Source: Brachypterus glaber (lineage: Eukaryota; Arthropoda; Insecta; Coleoptera; Kateretidae). Taken from it: a DNA stretch of 64,000 nt. Numbering within the stretch: the first letter of the stretch is position 1; each line of letters begins with the position of its first letter. The notes below the pieces were generated by a model that saw only the letters and a list, made by a program, of their open reading frames with translations, had not been told where the DNA came from and made no database searches. The DNA lies in the NCBI GenBank assembly GCA_958510825.1, contig OY294047.1, positions 47,785,365 to 47,849,364 on the forward strand. The letters run 5' to 3'. The position numbers and the translations under genes are program-made. This document shows, piece by piece, positions 54,234-64,000 of this stretch.

Positions 54234-54772
54234 AACTTTTACCTCAAGAAGGAACATGATGAAATCTACCGCATGCTTTGTTTGAAGCGTGAACCAACTA
54301 CGGTGAGGGGCTGGTGGGGAGTGACTATTGTTTACACTTAGTACGCGTAAAGAGAGAGAAAGAATGTGTAAACTCACAGTCTAATGTCGTAAAATGACTG
54401 ACAGGGGTACAGTGTTGCCGATTGGAAACATATACTTAGGATATTTTATTGTAAATATTAAGAAACATTAGTTCTGTATGAGTTTTATATGAACTAGTAG
54501 TTTAATTTTAATAGATTTAAATATACTATATTATTAAACATAATTATAGTATACACAATAAAGTTTTTTACATTTTTAAATTAAGTATAATGATTTGAAT
54601 TCATGATAAGGTGGAAACTACGCAACATCGCTACTAGGTAGCCTGAAAGTCGACTAGCGACATCTACATTTTACACCACAAAGCTGTATCGCGTTTCTGT
54701 TAGTAAATAAACAAACAAAAAGATGACACCTTCATAAACATTGGTCTGAAATTACTTCTTGAGGTAAAAGTT
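54234..54772 (+). mobile_element. Family H element, copy 2 (complete)
   Basis: Terminal inverted repeats AACTTTTACCTCAAGAAG (54234-54251 and inverted at 54755-54772). The interior to about 54600 closely matches 19741-20097 inverted. No coding frame, so a non-autonomous DNA element of 539 bp. Confidence 0.75.
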
Positions 54773-54858
54773 CTTTGCTAGTGCTTAATTATTTGTAGAG
54801 AAAATAAATTAACGCTTAAATGCGTAATATATCATATATGCTACACAAATAGTTATTT

Positions 54859-55515
54859 ATAATACAAGCTCGAAAAGTTAAATTTTTCGATTGAGTAGGT
54901 TTTTAGAAGCCGAGGGCTGGCCGATAGGACAGGCCCGAGGGTAATAAACCCACGAAATCGAAATTTAACTTTTTGCCCGTGTATTATACAATATTTTTTA
55001 TTTGATTGTTACTAATTATAATAAATTATTAAAATATACTTAATTTTAAAGTGCAAAAAATATTTCTTTTTACTGTCTTATTACTTATCTAGTTATCCAT
55101 GACAAATTGCTGTCCAATCAAATCGCTACAAAAACAAATGAATCGTTTCTTATGCTTGCGGTTTCATTTTAAAATTAAAAAAGCTATAGCTTGGTGATTA
55201 GTTTCTGTTAAAATGTGCCTGTTGTGAAAATAATACTTGTGAAACCGTTCTATGAATATTATAAACATTGAAAGTGATTTTACAATTGAAATTTTGTGTT
55301 TTTAATTTATTTTAGTGGGTGAATAAAGATTAATCAGTTGACATATATTTTGAGGTTATGTTATGGAAAAAAAATTATTTTGTATGACTTTTTGGTTCTA
55401 GGGCCATAAAAGTTCAACTTTTCGCCCGTAAAACATAAACAAAAGTGTCGCTTTTAGTATCAATCCTATAAAAAATATATTTTCTTAGTTGAATGCTTTT
55501 TTATAAAATAAGTCA
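54859..55515. mobile_element. Family C element, copy 1
   Basis: The left end is a palindrome (54859-54988): arms with 'aaaagttaaatttttcga', apex GCCGAGGGCTGGCCGATAGG ... GGCCCGAGGG. A body shared with copy 2 follows ('gattgttactaattataata', 'ttacttatctagttatccat', 'acttttcgcccgtaaaacat'). Confidence 0.75.
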
Positions 55516-55579
55516 GTTCTGAAATCTTAATTTTCAATGATCAATAACTTTTCAAGTTTTCTTCACTCGGAATAAGATC

Positions 55580-56071
55580 GTTTTTTTATTTTGCGACTCT
55601 AATCAGCTCATAATTATGCAGGCAAAATCCGTGTAATTATAATCACACGGATTTTGCCTGCTTTTATAGGTTTGTACTTTGTTCTCATTTGGGTTGGGAA
55701 TACAGGACAAAAGACAATCGCTTAAAGTTTTTCTTGTCAACACCTCTTTTAAGTTTAGTTTTCTACGAAATTATGTTTAAACTTAATATTTACTGTGTCA
55801 AATTTATGGCTTGACTACTTGCAGTGAAAAAGAGAAGAACTGACTATAAAATACATCAAAATATCGTTTGTTCTATAAATTTCAAATATAGCGAAAATTG
55901 TAATGCCAATCCAAAACAAAAATCCCTAAATCGGTCATCAATTTAAATGTAAGTTTTTATATTTAGAGCAAACTAGAAAAAATAGTATAAATCACTCGTT
56001 TCAGTACTTTAGAAAAATCAAGCGGCGCGTTTTCTAGACGGGTGTTATGAGACTAGTACTTTAATATACTA
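55580..56071 (-). mobile_element. Family B element, copy 6
   Basis: Reverse orientation. It contains a local duplication/inversion near 55615-55660 ('caggcaaaatccgtgtaatt'/'cacacggattttgcctg'), and the apex hairpin is reduced to 'aagcggcgcgttttctag'. Confidence 0.7.
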
Positions 56072-56389
56072 TTTGCAGGTCTGTGTTATGATAAACTGAA
56101 CTTTATGAATGGTATGATAATTTATTTATTTATAATAAAACAAAATATTTAATCAGCATAAATCAGGCATGAAGCGTAGAAAATTAAAAGAAAATCATCA
56201 AATTTTTTAACATTCAGTAAGCATTCTAGTAAAAAACTAACCTGATAAAATATACATAGTCATGTGAACAGTCATGCAAAGAAAATTATATAAAAGTAGA
56301 GTTCCTCTGTTTCTTTGACGTCAAATCAAAATTATTCAGGATCTCTAGATAAAAGTTTAAATTTTAAAGCTATTATTATCCGTTCCTGA
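56072..56389. other. No gene seen
   Basis: AT-rich without recognised features. Confidence 0.4.
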
Positions 56390-56533
56390 GGGCATATCCA
56401 CAGGCTCGCATAACAACATAGTACATAGAATGCGATGCCGTGATTGGCTTGAAATGCCGCCATGTATCTTGTAAGCCAATCACGGTACGGCATTTTTATG
56501 TACTATGTTGTTATGAGAGCTTGTGGATATGTC
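56390..56533. mobile_element. 144-bp palindromic MITE
   Basis: Arms of about 60 bp: 'cataacaacatagtacatag' and 'ccgtgattggctt' pair with 'aagccaatcacgg' and 'atgtactatgttgttatg'. The centre is 'gaaatgccgccatgtatctt'. Non-coding. Confidence 0.8.
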
Positions 56534-57819
56534 TTGAATTACTGCACAGTGACTCATACCTAAAACCTAGGTATTATGCTGCTCTCGTATAAGGGATTCC
56601 CCTCAGACGGAGTTGCGTGAACCGCACCCGAATTGGTATGATCCTCGTCTTTTATCACACTTTGCAAATGAGTCACTGCAGTCTAATTCAGACACCGAAA
56701 ATATTTACTATTTTTCATACAACCAATTTCACTAGGCAACAAATCACAACTTTTCTTTTTGCCCTGATCTAAAAGTAAATTTTTCTTACTAATTTAAGAA
56801 TCCGAATCACGCCTTAAAAAAATTCCAGCACCTCACAATTTTGAGATATAAGTCCAGAAAATAATCAAAATCTTAAAAAAACAGTAGGAATTTGAAAATT
56901 TTAGGGGATATTAAAAAAATTACGATGGATTAAAAAATTCATATGCGAGGGACCTACTATCACAGTAAGTATGCACCACTCTCCTTACACTCCACCCCTT
57001 CTTAGTTTTGCCACAGGACCCATTTTTTTTAATATTTATTTTTTATTATTTTCCATAATATCCATATTTATTCTACCTATGAATTTTTTAACTAATATTT
57101 AGTCGCCGAATCTAAACTTGTCCTCAGAATATTTTTATCTGTCATGATTTTAGAATAAATGAGTGCTAAAATTATGAATTTTCACCACTTTTATCCCATT
57201 TTTCTCAGAAATTTTAGATAATAAAAATATTCGCCAGGCCAGATTTGGTCTCAGCGACCCAAAATTAATTAAAACACATATGACTCCAATTAGGGCAAGA
57301 AACCGTGTTGCCTAGTGTTTTTTAACTTAATATTTTGACAATCCTTGTTGAACAGCCCTCTCGAATTTCAAGAAATTCGATTTAGGAATAACAAAGATAT
57401 TAATAATCGTAGTTTATAATGGTTTTAAAACTATTTTTAATTTTTAGGGTATTGGCAAGTCCTATTGAAAAAACAATCGGAAAAAGCGTAAAAGTTTCAA
57501 GGATTTTAAGGATTTCTATGCCCATTCCTATGCCCATGTCAATGTGCCTATTAAATCACAAGATAAAACCCATTTTCCTTCAATTTAGCCCTCGGATTGT
57601 ACCTAACAAGAAAATGCTTTCAGTTGTATGAATATTGCTTTTGGCCCAGCACAGTGGTCCATAAAAATTATTCTATTTAAAGTGTTTGTAACTAGTTAAC
57701 TTTTGAAAATATTAATCTCCCAATATTTGTTTTTAACTTTAGTATATTTTTAGACTACCAAAGGCTAGAGAATCTTTACTATACAGATCACGTGTTCTTT
57801 ATTAAGTTACTAAAAAAGA
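56534..57819. other. No gene recognised
   Basis: AT-rich. The 70-codon frame at 57419-57631 has no recognised domain. Confidence 0.35.
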
Positions 57820-58345
57820 ACAGAGTATTTTAGCATGAAATATTGAATAATTTAATGCAATTTAGTGTTTATAATTATAATTATACATATAATTATAATT
57901 ATAATATTTATTATTTAATATTTATTTTTTCCGAGAGTTTTTCTTAATATTTTTACCAGTTTTTAATCAATTTAGTTCAAAAAAATTGAATTGCTCCATC
58001 TATCGTTGACTATTTATACCATAACATCTGTCACAGCAATCTGACATAACCTTCAATTTTTTCATTATAATTTGTAAATAGGTGGTAAAATTCAATAAAA
58101 ATTATTCCTTTAATAAGCACTTAAAAGTACTTATTTGATAAAATTATTAAATAATATTTAGTGCTTTATTTAAAAATATGTGTTGTGTTTCTTTCGAAGA
58201 AAAAGTCCATAACACGTATGGAATATTCATTCCGTGCTCGAGGGTCTGTATACTCGCCGATTGGCTCGTATGTCAAAGTTGCTGCTCGCGCGGAATATTG
58301 TCTTTTTCATACTTTATAGAATACACTGCAAATTCTGTGTCTCTA
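57820..58345 (+). mobile_element. Family P element, copy 1
   Basis: It matches 58840-59400 ('gacataaccttcaattttt', 'gataaaattattaaataa', 'aacacgtatggaatattcat'). Its right end is a palindrome with CTCG apex words (58205-58315: cgtgctcgaggg ... cgccgattggctcg). Confidence 0.7.
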
Positions 58346-58360
58346 AAAAGTAAAAAATAA

Positions 58361-58547
58361 AAACTTTCCGAAAAAAAAATGAACCGACTTCTGTCTCTAA
58401 AAAGTAAAAAATAAGTCGGTGCCAATTTCACAGCTAACAATTTAACAAAAAAAATAATTGTTAGTATTTAATTTAGGGAGTGGTGAAATTAGCACCGACT
58501 TATTTTTTACTTTTTAGACTTCATTTTTTTTGCGAAAAGTTTTTTTA
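58361..58547. mobile_element. Palindromic MITE with AAGTCGGTGC arms
   Basis: 'gtaaaaaataagtcggtgcc' pairs with 'agcaccgacttattttttac', and the outer arms continue into 'aaactttccg'/'tgcgaaaagttt'. The left arm contains a short direct duplication of 'tctctaaaaagtaaaaaata' shared with 58339-58359. Confidence 0.7.
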
Positions 58548-58839
58548 CATCAAATTTTTATAAATTAAAAAAAACAACAACACATAAATAAAGTATTGAG
58601 TTTGTTATAAAATAAAAGAAACTATCCAAACCAGGGCGCCGAGGAAGCTTCAAAATTTTTTATATTTTCGTACAGAATTTTAGGATTTCGGATGCTTTAG
58701 AATGTAAGCAAATACACACTTTTTAAACACAGAATGAATCTATTCTAGCTCTAGATAGGGTATGAATATTCCATATCAAGTGTTAGAATGAGCACATGTA
58801 GTGCCATCTCTTGTTTATAAAAGTAAAGAAAACTGTATC

Positions 58840-59400
58840 AAAATTGGCAAAAATATATTTATTTTACCGTGAAATATTTAATAATTTAAAGTTTTGCGTT
58901 AAAATTACATAAAGTTTATTAGTTTTTCTTAATATTTGACCAGTTTTTTATCATTTTAGTTCAAAAAATTAAAACTGCTTCATCTATTGTTAAATATTTA
59001 AACCTGATATCTGTCACAACAATCTGACATAACCTTCAATTATTGCATTATAATTTGTAAATATGTGCTAAAATTAAATAAAAATCTTTTTTAAGTACTG
59101 GTTTGATAAAATTATTAAATAACATTAATTGCTTTATTTAAAAATATGTGTTTTGTTGCATTTACAATGTCGAGTCACAAAAAACATTATTTTTAATCTT
59201 GTCCGTAGTTTAAACCATACAGTATTTCATATTCGCAGTCGAAGAAAAAGTACAGTCAACAACACGTATGGAATAGTCATTCCGCGCTCGTGGAACCGTC
59301 ATGCTCGCCTGCCGGCTCGTATGACTAACTTTCCGCTGGCGCGGCATATTGTCTATTCCATACTAGTTATAGAATATACTATTCTGGCCCACTGTGCAAA
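58840..59400 (+). mobile_element. Family P element, copy 2
   Basis: Direct relative of copy 1 about 1.04 kb downstream, with about 80 extra bp at 59158-59237. The terminal palindrome (59260-59385) is cleaner: 'cacgtatggaatagtcattc' ... apex CTCGCCTGCCGGCTCG ... 'gtctattccata'. The 145-codon frame overlapping it is not conserved in copy 1. Confidence 0.75.
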
Positions 59401-59767
59401 GGGAAATATCCTACGCATGGGCTTTTCTTGGCGAACACAAATTTGCGGATTCGCAAAGTCGGTGACTTTATCGCTTTCGTCTAGCCAAATTAAATTAACC
59501 AGTCATACACTTTGCGTTTTATTAGGTTCAATGTTATTTCTTATTTATTTTTTTTTCGCACGATAAAATTGCACGAAAACTATTTTTTATAAAGTGTTTG
59601 AATAAATATCAGTCGTTGGTGTGTGCTTTTATAAAAAGTTTTTATTGAGTCTAGTCCTTTTTTAGAAAATATATTTTATCGTTAAACTAATCTAAAACAA
59701 TAAATATTATTTCAAAAAAGTTATACTGTGCAATACAGTGGAGTTCACTTTATATCGATCAGCAATA
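59401..59767. other. No gene seen
   Basis: AT-rich without recognised features. Confidence 0.4.
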
Positions 59768-59777
59768 GAAAGAGAGA

Positions 59778-59850
<73 letters not shown>
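59768..59850. repeat. (GA)n microsatellite
   Basis: About 80 bp of GA with one GG interruption. Confidence 0.95.
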
Positions 59851-59854
<4 letters not shown>

Positions 59855-59929
59855 AGACAAAAAAAGAAAGAAATCTGGCTATGATATTTATATAAATAAA
59901 TCAAACATGTTAATCCAAGAGCTAGGAGA

Positions 59930-60117
59930 TTTCTTCTTCTTCTTCTTCTTCTTCTTCTTCTTCTTCTTCTTCTTCGTCTTCTTCTTCTTCTTCTTCTTCT
60001 TCGTCTTCTTCTTCTTCTTCTTCTTCTTCTTCTACTTCTTCTTTTTCTTCTTCTTCTTCTTCTTCTTCTTTTTCTTCTTCTTCTTCTTCTTCTTCTTCTT
60101 CTTCTTCTTCTTCTTCT

Positions 60118-60152
<35 letters not shown>

Positions 60153-60178
60153 TTTTTCTTCTTCTTCTTCTTCTTCTT
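59930..60178. repeat. (CTT)n microsatellite
   Basis: About 250 bp of CTT with CGT, CTA and TTTT interruptions. The poly-Phe frame through it is not a gene. Confidence 0.95.
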
Positions 60179-60319
60179 AGCTAAGAGATTTGTTGATCCA
60201 AATTTTCCAAACTATGATTGAAAAACCTGCAGTGCTTGATTTTGATTCTTGATCAGTATAAAATATACCGTACTGTGTATTTAAAAAAAGTTATCAATAA
60301 ACTACCAGTGTGTGCGAGA

Positions 60320-60740
60320 TCGGGGAGAAAAGTTAAATTTTACGATTAATTGGGTTTTTAGAAGCCGAGGACCTCCGCCCGAGGTTAATAAACCTACGAA
60401 ATCAAAATTTAACCTTTTGCCCGTATATTATACAATATTTTTATTTGATTGTTACTAATTATAATAAGTTATTAAAATGTATTTAATTCTAAATTGGAAA
60501 AAATTATTTTTTTTACTATCTTATTACCTATCTAGTTATCCATAACTTTAGGTAAAGCATCTTATTAAAAAAAAAACATAAAACAACAAGTTTTAGTTTA
60601 ATTTTAGGGGGGCCAATAAAATTATTGTACCTAAAGCCACAAAGTATAAATTTTCGCCAGCAAAATATGAACAAAAAGTGACGCTTTAGAATAAAATCGA
60701 ATAAAAAATATTTTTAGGTCAATTTTCGTAAAGGGATTCC
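60320..60740. mobile_element. Family C element, copy 2
   Basis: Palindrome at 60325-60432 (apex gccgaggacctccgcccgag) plus the same body as copy 1 ('ttattacctatctagttatc', 'acaaaaagtgacgctttaga'). Its right edge meets the LINE 3' end at about 60745. Confidence 0.7.
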
Positions 60741-60744
60741 ACCC

Positions 60745-61157
60745 GAAAATTGAATGTTGAATTACTTTGTCATAGAAGACTTAAATCAGCTTTATGTATG
60801 TTGTTTAAACTTATTAATAATTTACTTAATTGTCCAGAAATGTTGTATAAAATTCTGTTTTATATCCCTACAAGAAATCTTAGACAAAGTTCTCCAACAT
60901 TTAATATACCCTTTCATAGAACTAACTACGGATCTCATACACCTTTGGATAGAGCTATGCTGTTGACTAATAACAATAACAATTATTTAAATTTTTTTTA
61001 AATTTTTCTTTAAATTATTTTAAAACTTCTTTAAATAACCTTAATTTTTCATATTATTGGTATCAAAAATTTATATACTTATGCATTTATAATTATACCA
61101 TATTTTGTACTTCTTATGTATTGGGGTTTTCTCGTTAACAAATAAATAAATAAAAAT
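60745..61157 (+). pseudogene. 5'-truncated LINE with ORF2 C-terminus and 3' tail
   Basis: The frame reads HRRLKSALCMLFKLINNLLN, CPEMLYKILFYIPTRNLRQS, then FNIPFHRTNYGSHTPLDRAM, and a stop at about 61001. 'FHRTNY..H.PL.R.M' with the preceding 'IPTRNLR' is the conserved C-terminal end of CR1/Jockey-type ORF2. A 3' UTR of about 150 bp follows, ending in an AAATA tail (caaataaataaataaaaa). A standard 5'-truncated insertion. Confidence 0.85.
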
Positions 61158-61636
61158 TCAAAAACTATGGCCAATCTATTAAAAAACGTCTGACCCACCG
61201 TTACACTACCGTTAACAGACGAAATAGTTTAGTTTCGGTTGGTATTTTGGCAACGGTTCAACAACACGGTCCCTAAGGTACGCCAATGTTATCCCTCATT
61301 CAGTACCCCGACTTAAATGACTGAATAATTTAGCATTCAACTTATGGTAAATGCCGTATTATAATTCCTCTTTTGAATTCTTTATAGTCCGGTAAATAGG
61401 CTTTTTTTTGCGACCATGATCGAAAGTAGGACTTATATTTTTAGAAAAAGTAAACAATTTCATAGGCATGTACTGTCCTGTTAGGCATATAAGTCGTTTA
61501 TAAAATTTTGCGGCTTTCTGATACCATGTCAAAGCAAAATGTTTTAACAGCCCTGTAAAATGCAAAAATTTTAATAGTATTTTAAAAGTTATGCAGTTTT
61601 GTCGTATCTGTTATCAACATTATAAGTATTAAGTTT
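61158..61636. other. No gene recognised
   Basis: 61190-61320 has more balanced composition (ccgttacactaccgttaaca), but nothing can be named. Confidence 0.35.
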
Positions 61637-61688
61637 AAATATTAAGTATTATGTTCAAAATTTGAACATAATACTTATATTTAATATT
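61637..61688. repeat. 52-bp palindrome
   Basis: 'aatattaagtattatgttca' / 'tgaacataatacttatattt' around AAATT; near-perfect. Confidence 0.8.
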
Positions 61689-61790
61689 AAAGTCAAATGT
61701 AGCGACATGTCATGACTGACACTCGCAGTTAAGAAGTTAGTACCAAAAGTTCTCTTAATGGTATAAGTAAAAACAACCAATCTGAAATTT

Positions 61791-62005
61791 TTAGGTGTTG
61801 TTCCTAATTACAACAGCTAGTTCGTGAAAGAAGGGTATCGCAAAAAAAAATACGAAAATGGCGATGATTTTCCCAAAAAATTTATTTTCTATGTTTCAAA
61901 AATTGAGTTTTCTGGCAGCCAAAAGTAGAAATTTTCTTTCAAATAAAAATCCCTTTATTCACGTACTAGCTATTGGAATTAGGAACAACACTTAAAAATT
62001 TCAGA
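61791..62005. mobile_element. Inverted-repeat MITE
   Basis: Arms of about 60 bp: 'tctgaaatttttaggtgttg' ... 'cagctagttcgtgaa' pairs with 'ttcacgtactagctattgga' ... 'aaaaatttcaga'. The centre is AT-rich. Confidence 0.75.
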
Positions 62006-62972
62006 CGAGATATCGCAAATGAAATGCGTTTCGGGCCAAGGGCCATAGTTTCCACAAATTTACGGATTTTCCAATAAAAAAAATCAGAAACACGTCAAAA
62101 CATATACTGTTTGATAAATTGTAGGTCGTTCGAATAAAATTGTGATTACATACCTGAAGAAAATCAATAAAAACCCTGAATTTTTTTGAGCCAGAAGGTA
62201 TATAATCCCTTAACCCTTTGGGGACTAGTGGTCCCATATTGATACCACCTTTTAATAATTTTGAATGAACGTTGTAGCTTAATGGTAACAAATGGGTAAC
62301 CAGTGAGTAACCTTATCATGTAGCCAGTGATGCCAACTATTGAATAAAATATTGTTTTTATCTTGAAACATCACTTAATCTGCAGAAACCAACACTAAAA
62401 AAATCACAGTACACTTTCTGCTGCAAGTTTTTTTTATTCATATGTTTAATATTTTAAGTGTAAAATGACCGGGATGTAAATAATATACATGAAAATTGAA
62501 TAAATTTATCATATTTAGTGTATTTCTTAAAAAAATATGTCTACTTGCAGCAGTGGTCCTTATGGTAGATTTTAATTAATATTTTTAACTTTTTTTTTAA
62601 TTTAAAATAAATATAAATTTTTCATAAATTCATGTATCCGTCCGCAAAGGAATAATATTAATGTCTAATTAGCTTTTAGAGTGTACTTTGTGAAATGGAC
62701 GATATAAATAATTGTACCTATATCCTGGACTTTTACAAAAACTTTTACTACAGATCTTCGATTTAAGATATGAAACGTCATGAATTAATTATGAAATAAC
62801 TGTTCTATTACAACTAAGAAGACTAAAATTTATTAATTTATTAAAATTATAATAGCTTGTGGATGGACGTTAATGCGCGTTCATCCTCTTTTTGATCAAT
62901 ATAATTAATAATTATAATAATTATTACTAGATATGTGCATAATTAATAAACAAATAATAATATGATCAATAT
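62006..62972. other. No gene seen
   Basis: AT-rich. The 96-codon minus frame at 62001-62291 overlaps the MITE edge and has no domain. Confidence 0.35.
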
Positions 62973-63131
62973 AAAAAATAGTTATTTATAATACAAGGGC
63001 GAAAAGTTAAATTTTTCGATTGAAAAGGTTTTTAGAAGCCGAGGGCCGGCCGATAGGGCCTGCCCGAGGGTAGGAAACCTACGAAATCGAAATTTAACTT
63101 TTTACCCATGTATTATACAATATTTTTTATT
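62973..63131. mobile_element. Family C palindrome, copy 3
   Basis: Arms 'ataatacaagggcgaaaagt' ... and inverse. Apex GCCGAGGGCCGGCCGATAGG then GCCTGCCCGAGGG. Only the palindrome is present, without the body of copies 1 and 2. Confidence 0.75.
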
Positions 63132-63267
63132 GTAAGAAAAAAAACATATGTATAAATAGCAAATACAAGAAATAACAATATTTTTGAAATTAAAACAAAA
63201 AGAAAAACAAAATTAAGCATTAAATTGATTTTTTACAAATCGTTTAAATGTAAAAATGATTATTTTA

Positions 63268-63420
63268 GATTTTAAGCTTTCACGGCCATTAAGATATAAA
63301 GAACTTTCACTTTCGGGTTTAGACCGTGTTAATGGATTTTCACTTTCCGACGTTTCGTCTCTTACTACTAGAGACATCTTCAGGGATTAATCTGAAACTA
63401 AGTTTCGAATCAACTTGTGT
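63268..63420 (-). repeat. Fragment with hammerhead-like stem-loop motif
   Basis: On the minus strand, 63384-63347 reads CCTGAAGATGTCTC-TAGTAGTA-GAGACGAAACGTCGG-like. It has the same layout as the motif in the 22-kb palindrome but a different, still paired stem (GTCTCT/AGAGAC). Probably part of a Penelope-like or related retroelement terminal repeat; no protein domain is present. Confidence 0.45.
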
Positions 63421-64000
63421 CACTATTTATGACGAGTTGTGGTTATTCACCCGTGACGAGGTTTTTCCTATCAAAGACTTCCATATTGCAGGTAAGTGGT
63501 AACCAGTGTCCCGATTGATATTGTAAAAATGGTTTTTGTAAATTGCCTCTAAAATTGGCAAAAAATCAAAAAGTTTCATCAGGATAAGCTTGGCGGTACA
63601 GAGGGGAAACGCGGCCTCCGTGTTGGGGACATTTAACGTTGAGCCGGGTTTGGACGATTTTTTTTTATATTTAATTATATAGTTTAATTTATTATTTAGT
63701 TTAGTTTAGGTTATTTAGGTTATATTAAGTTCATGTTAACTAATTAAAAAACATATATTTTAGAAAATATATTGCGAAAGTCCAAACCAATTGAGCATTG
63801 CAAGAGTTTATCATGCGAGTTACAGGTGAGTTTTGAAAGCAATTTGTATTTTTAAATGGGACTTACACACACACATTATGTTCCGTTACTCTAAAAAGAT
63901 AAGATAGATCTGATATACCCTCAGAAAATACAAGATTATTGACAATTTTAAAAAGAATAGATAAGTCGATCAAGACTCTTCTGTTTTTTAAAGCTAATAT
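63421..64000. other. No gene recognised
   Basis: 63590-63660 is GC-richer (acgcggcctccgtgttgggg), but no frame can be assigned before the window ends. Confidence 0.35.

Noticed and set aside
59129..59566. 145-codon ORF
   Set aside because: Overlaps the family P palindrome and is not open in the sister copy at 58.2 kb.
59907..60221. Poly-phenylalanine ORF
   Set aside because: Translation of a CTT microsatellite.

Overview
The window is AT-rich nuclear DNA from an animal, almost certainly an insect. The evidence is a Tret1-like sugar transporter with a spliced N-terminal exon, GT-AG introns, a Ty3/gypsy retrotransposon, several non-LTR retrotransposon fragments, tRNA-derived SINEs, and dense MITEs and microsatellites. 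The transporter style would suit a beetle or a related order, but the species cannot be fixed from sequence alone. One assembly gap of exactly 200 N lies at 46816-47015.

Layout. Positions 1-7.6 kb hold the only convincing host genes: a tandem pair of near-identical facilitated sugar/trehalose transporters. Copy 1 (2-841) is cut by the window edge. Copy 2 has a short first exon (4524-4578), a 1.65-kb intron full of small elements, and a long second exon (6225-7525), giving 451 residues. A decayed third copy of exon 1 with its promoter-like upstream lies at about 2101-2228. From 7.6 to 17.4 kb there are dispersed repeats, an 850-bp array of an 8-bp unit, and a complete, apparently very young Ty3/gypsy element (10945-16751, minus strand). 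Its two 503-bp LTRs look identical, it has an AACT target duplication and intact gag and pol, and it sits inside the left arm of an older foldback element.

From 17.4 to 64 kb I see essentially transposon-derived and unassigned AT-rich DNA. It includes MULE-like, hAT-like, Harbinger-like and Tc1/mariner-like non-autonomous elements with readable target duplications, LINE remnants at 18.4, 21.6, 42.2, 50.2 and 60.8 kb, SINEs at 29.8, 44.9 and 49.7 kb, and a Penelope-like palindrome at 21.9-22.2 kb. Long inverted repeats are extremely frequent. One weak two-exon host-gene candidate lies at 49153-49498.

The most unusual signal is architectural. At least five repeat families with unrelated sequence (called A, B, C, P and Q here), at more than ten places, share one design: a long imperfect palindrome with arms of about 30-65 bp whose apex is a short GC-rich motif containing CTCG/CGAG and GCC/GGC. 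Two further loci carry a 38-39 nt stem-loop motif, CCTGAAGA-N-stem-CGAAACGT, whose stem differs between loci but stays paired. It resembles the two core strands of a hammerhead ribozyme. These are observations from reading the sequence by eye; no searches or folding were run.
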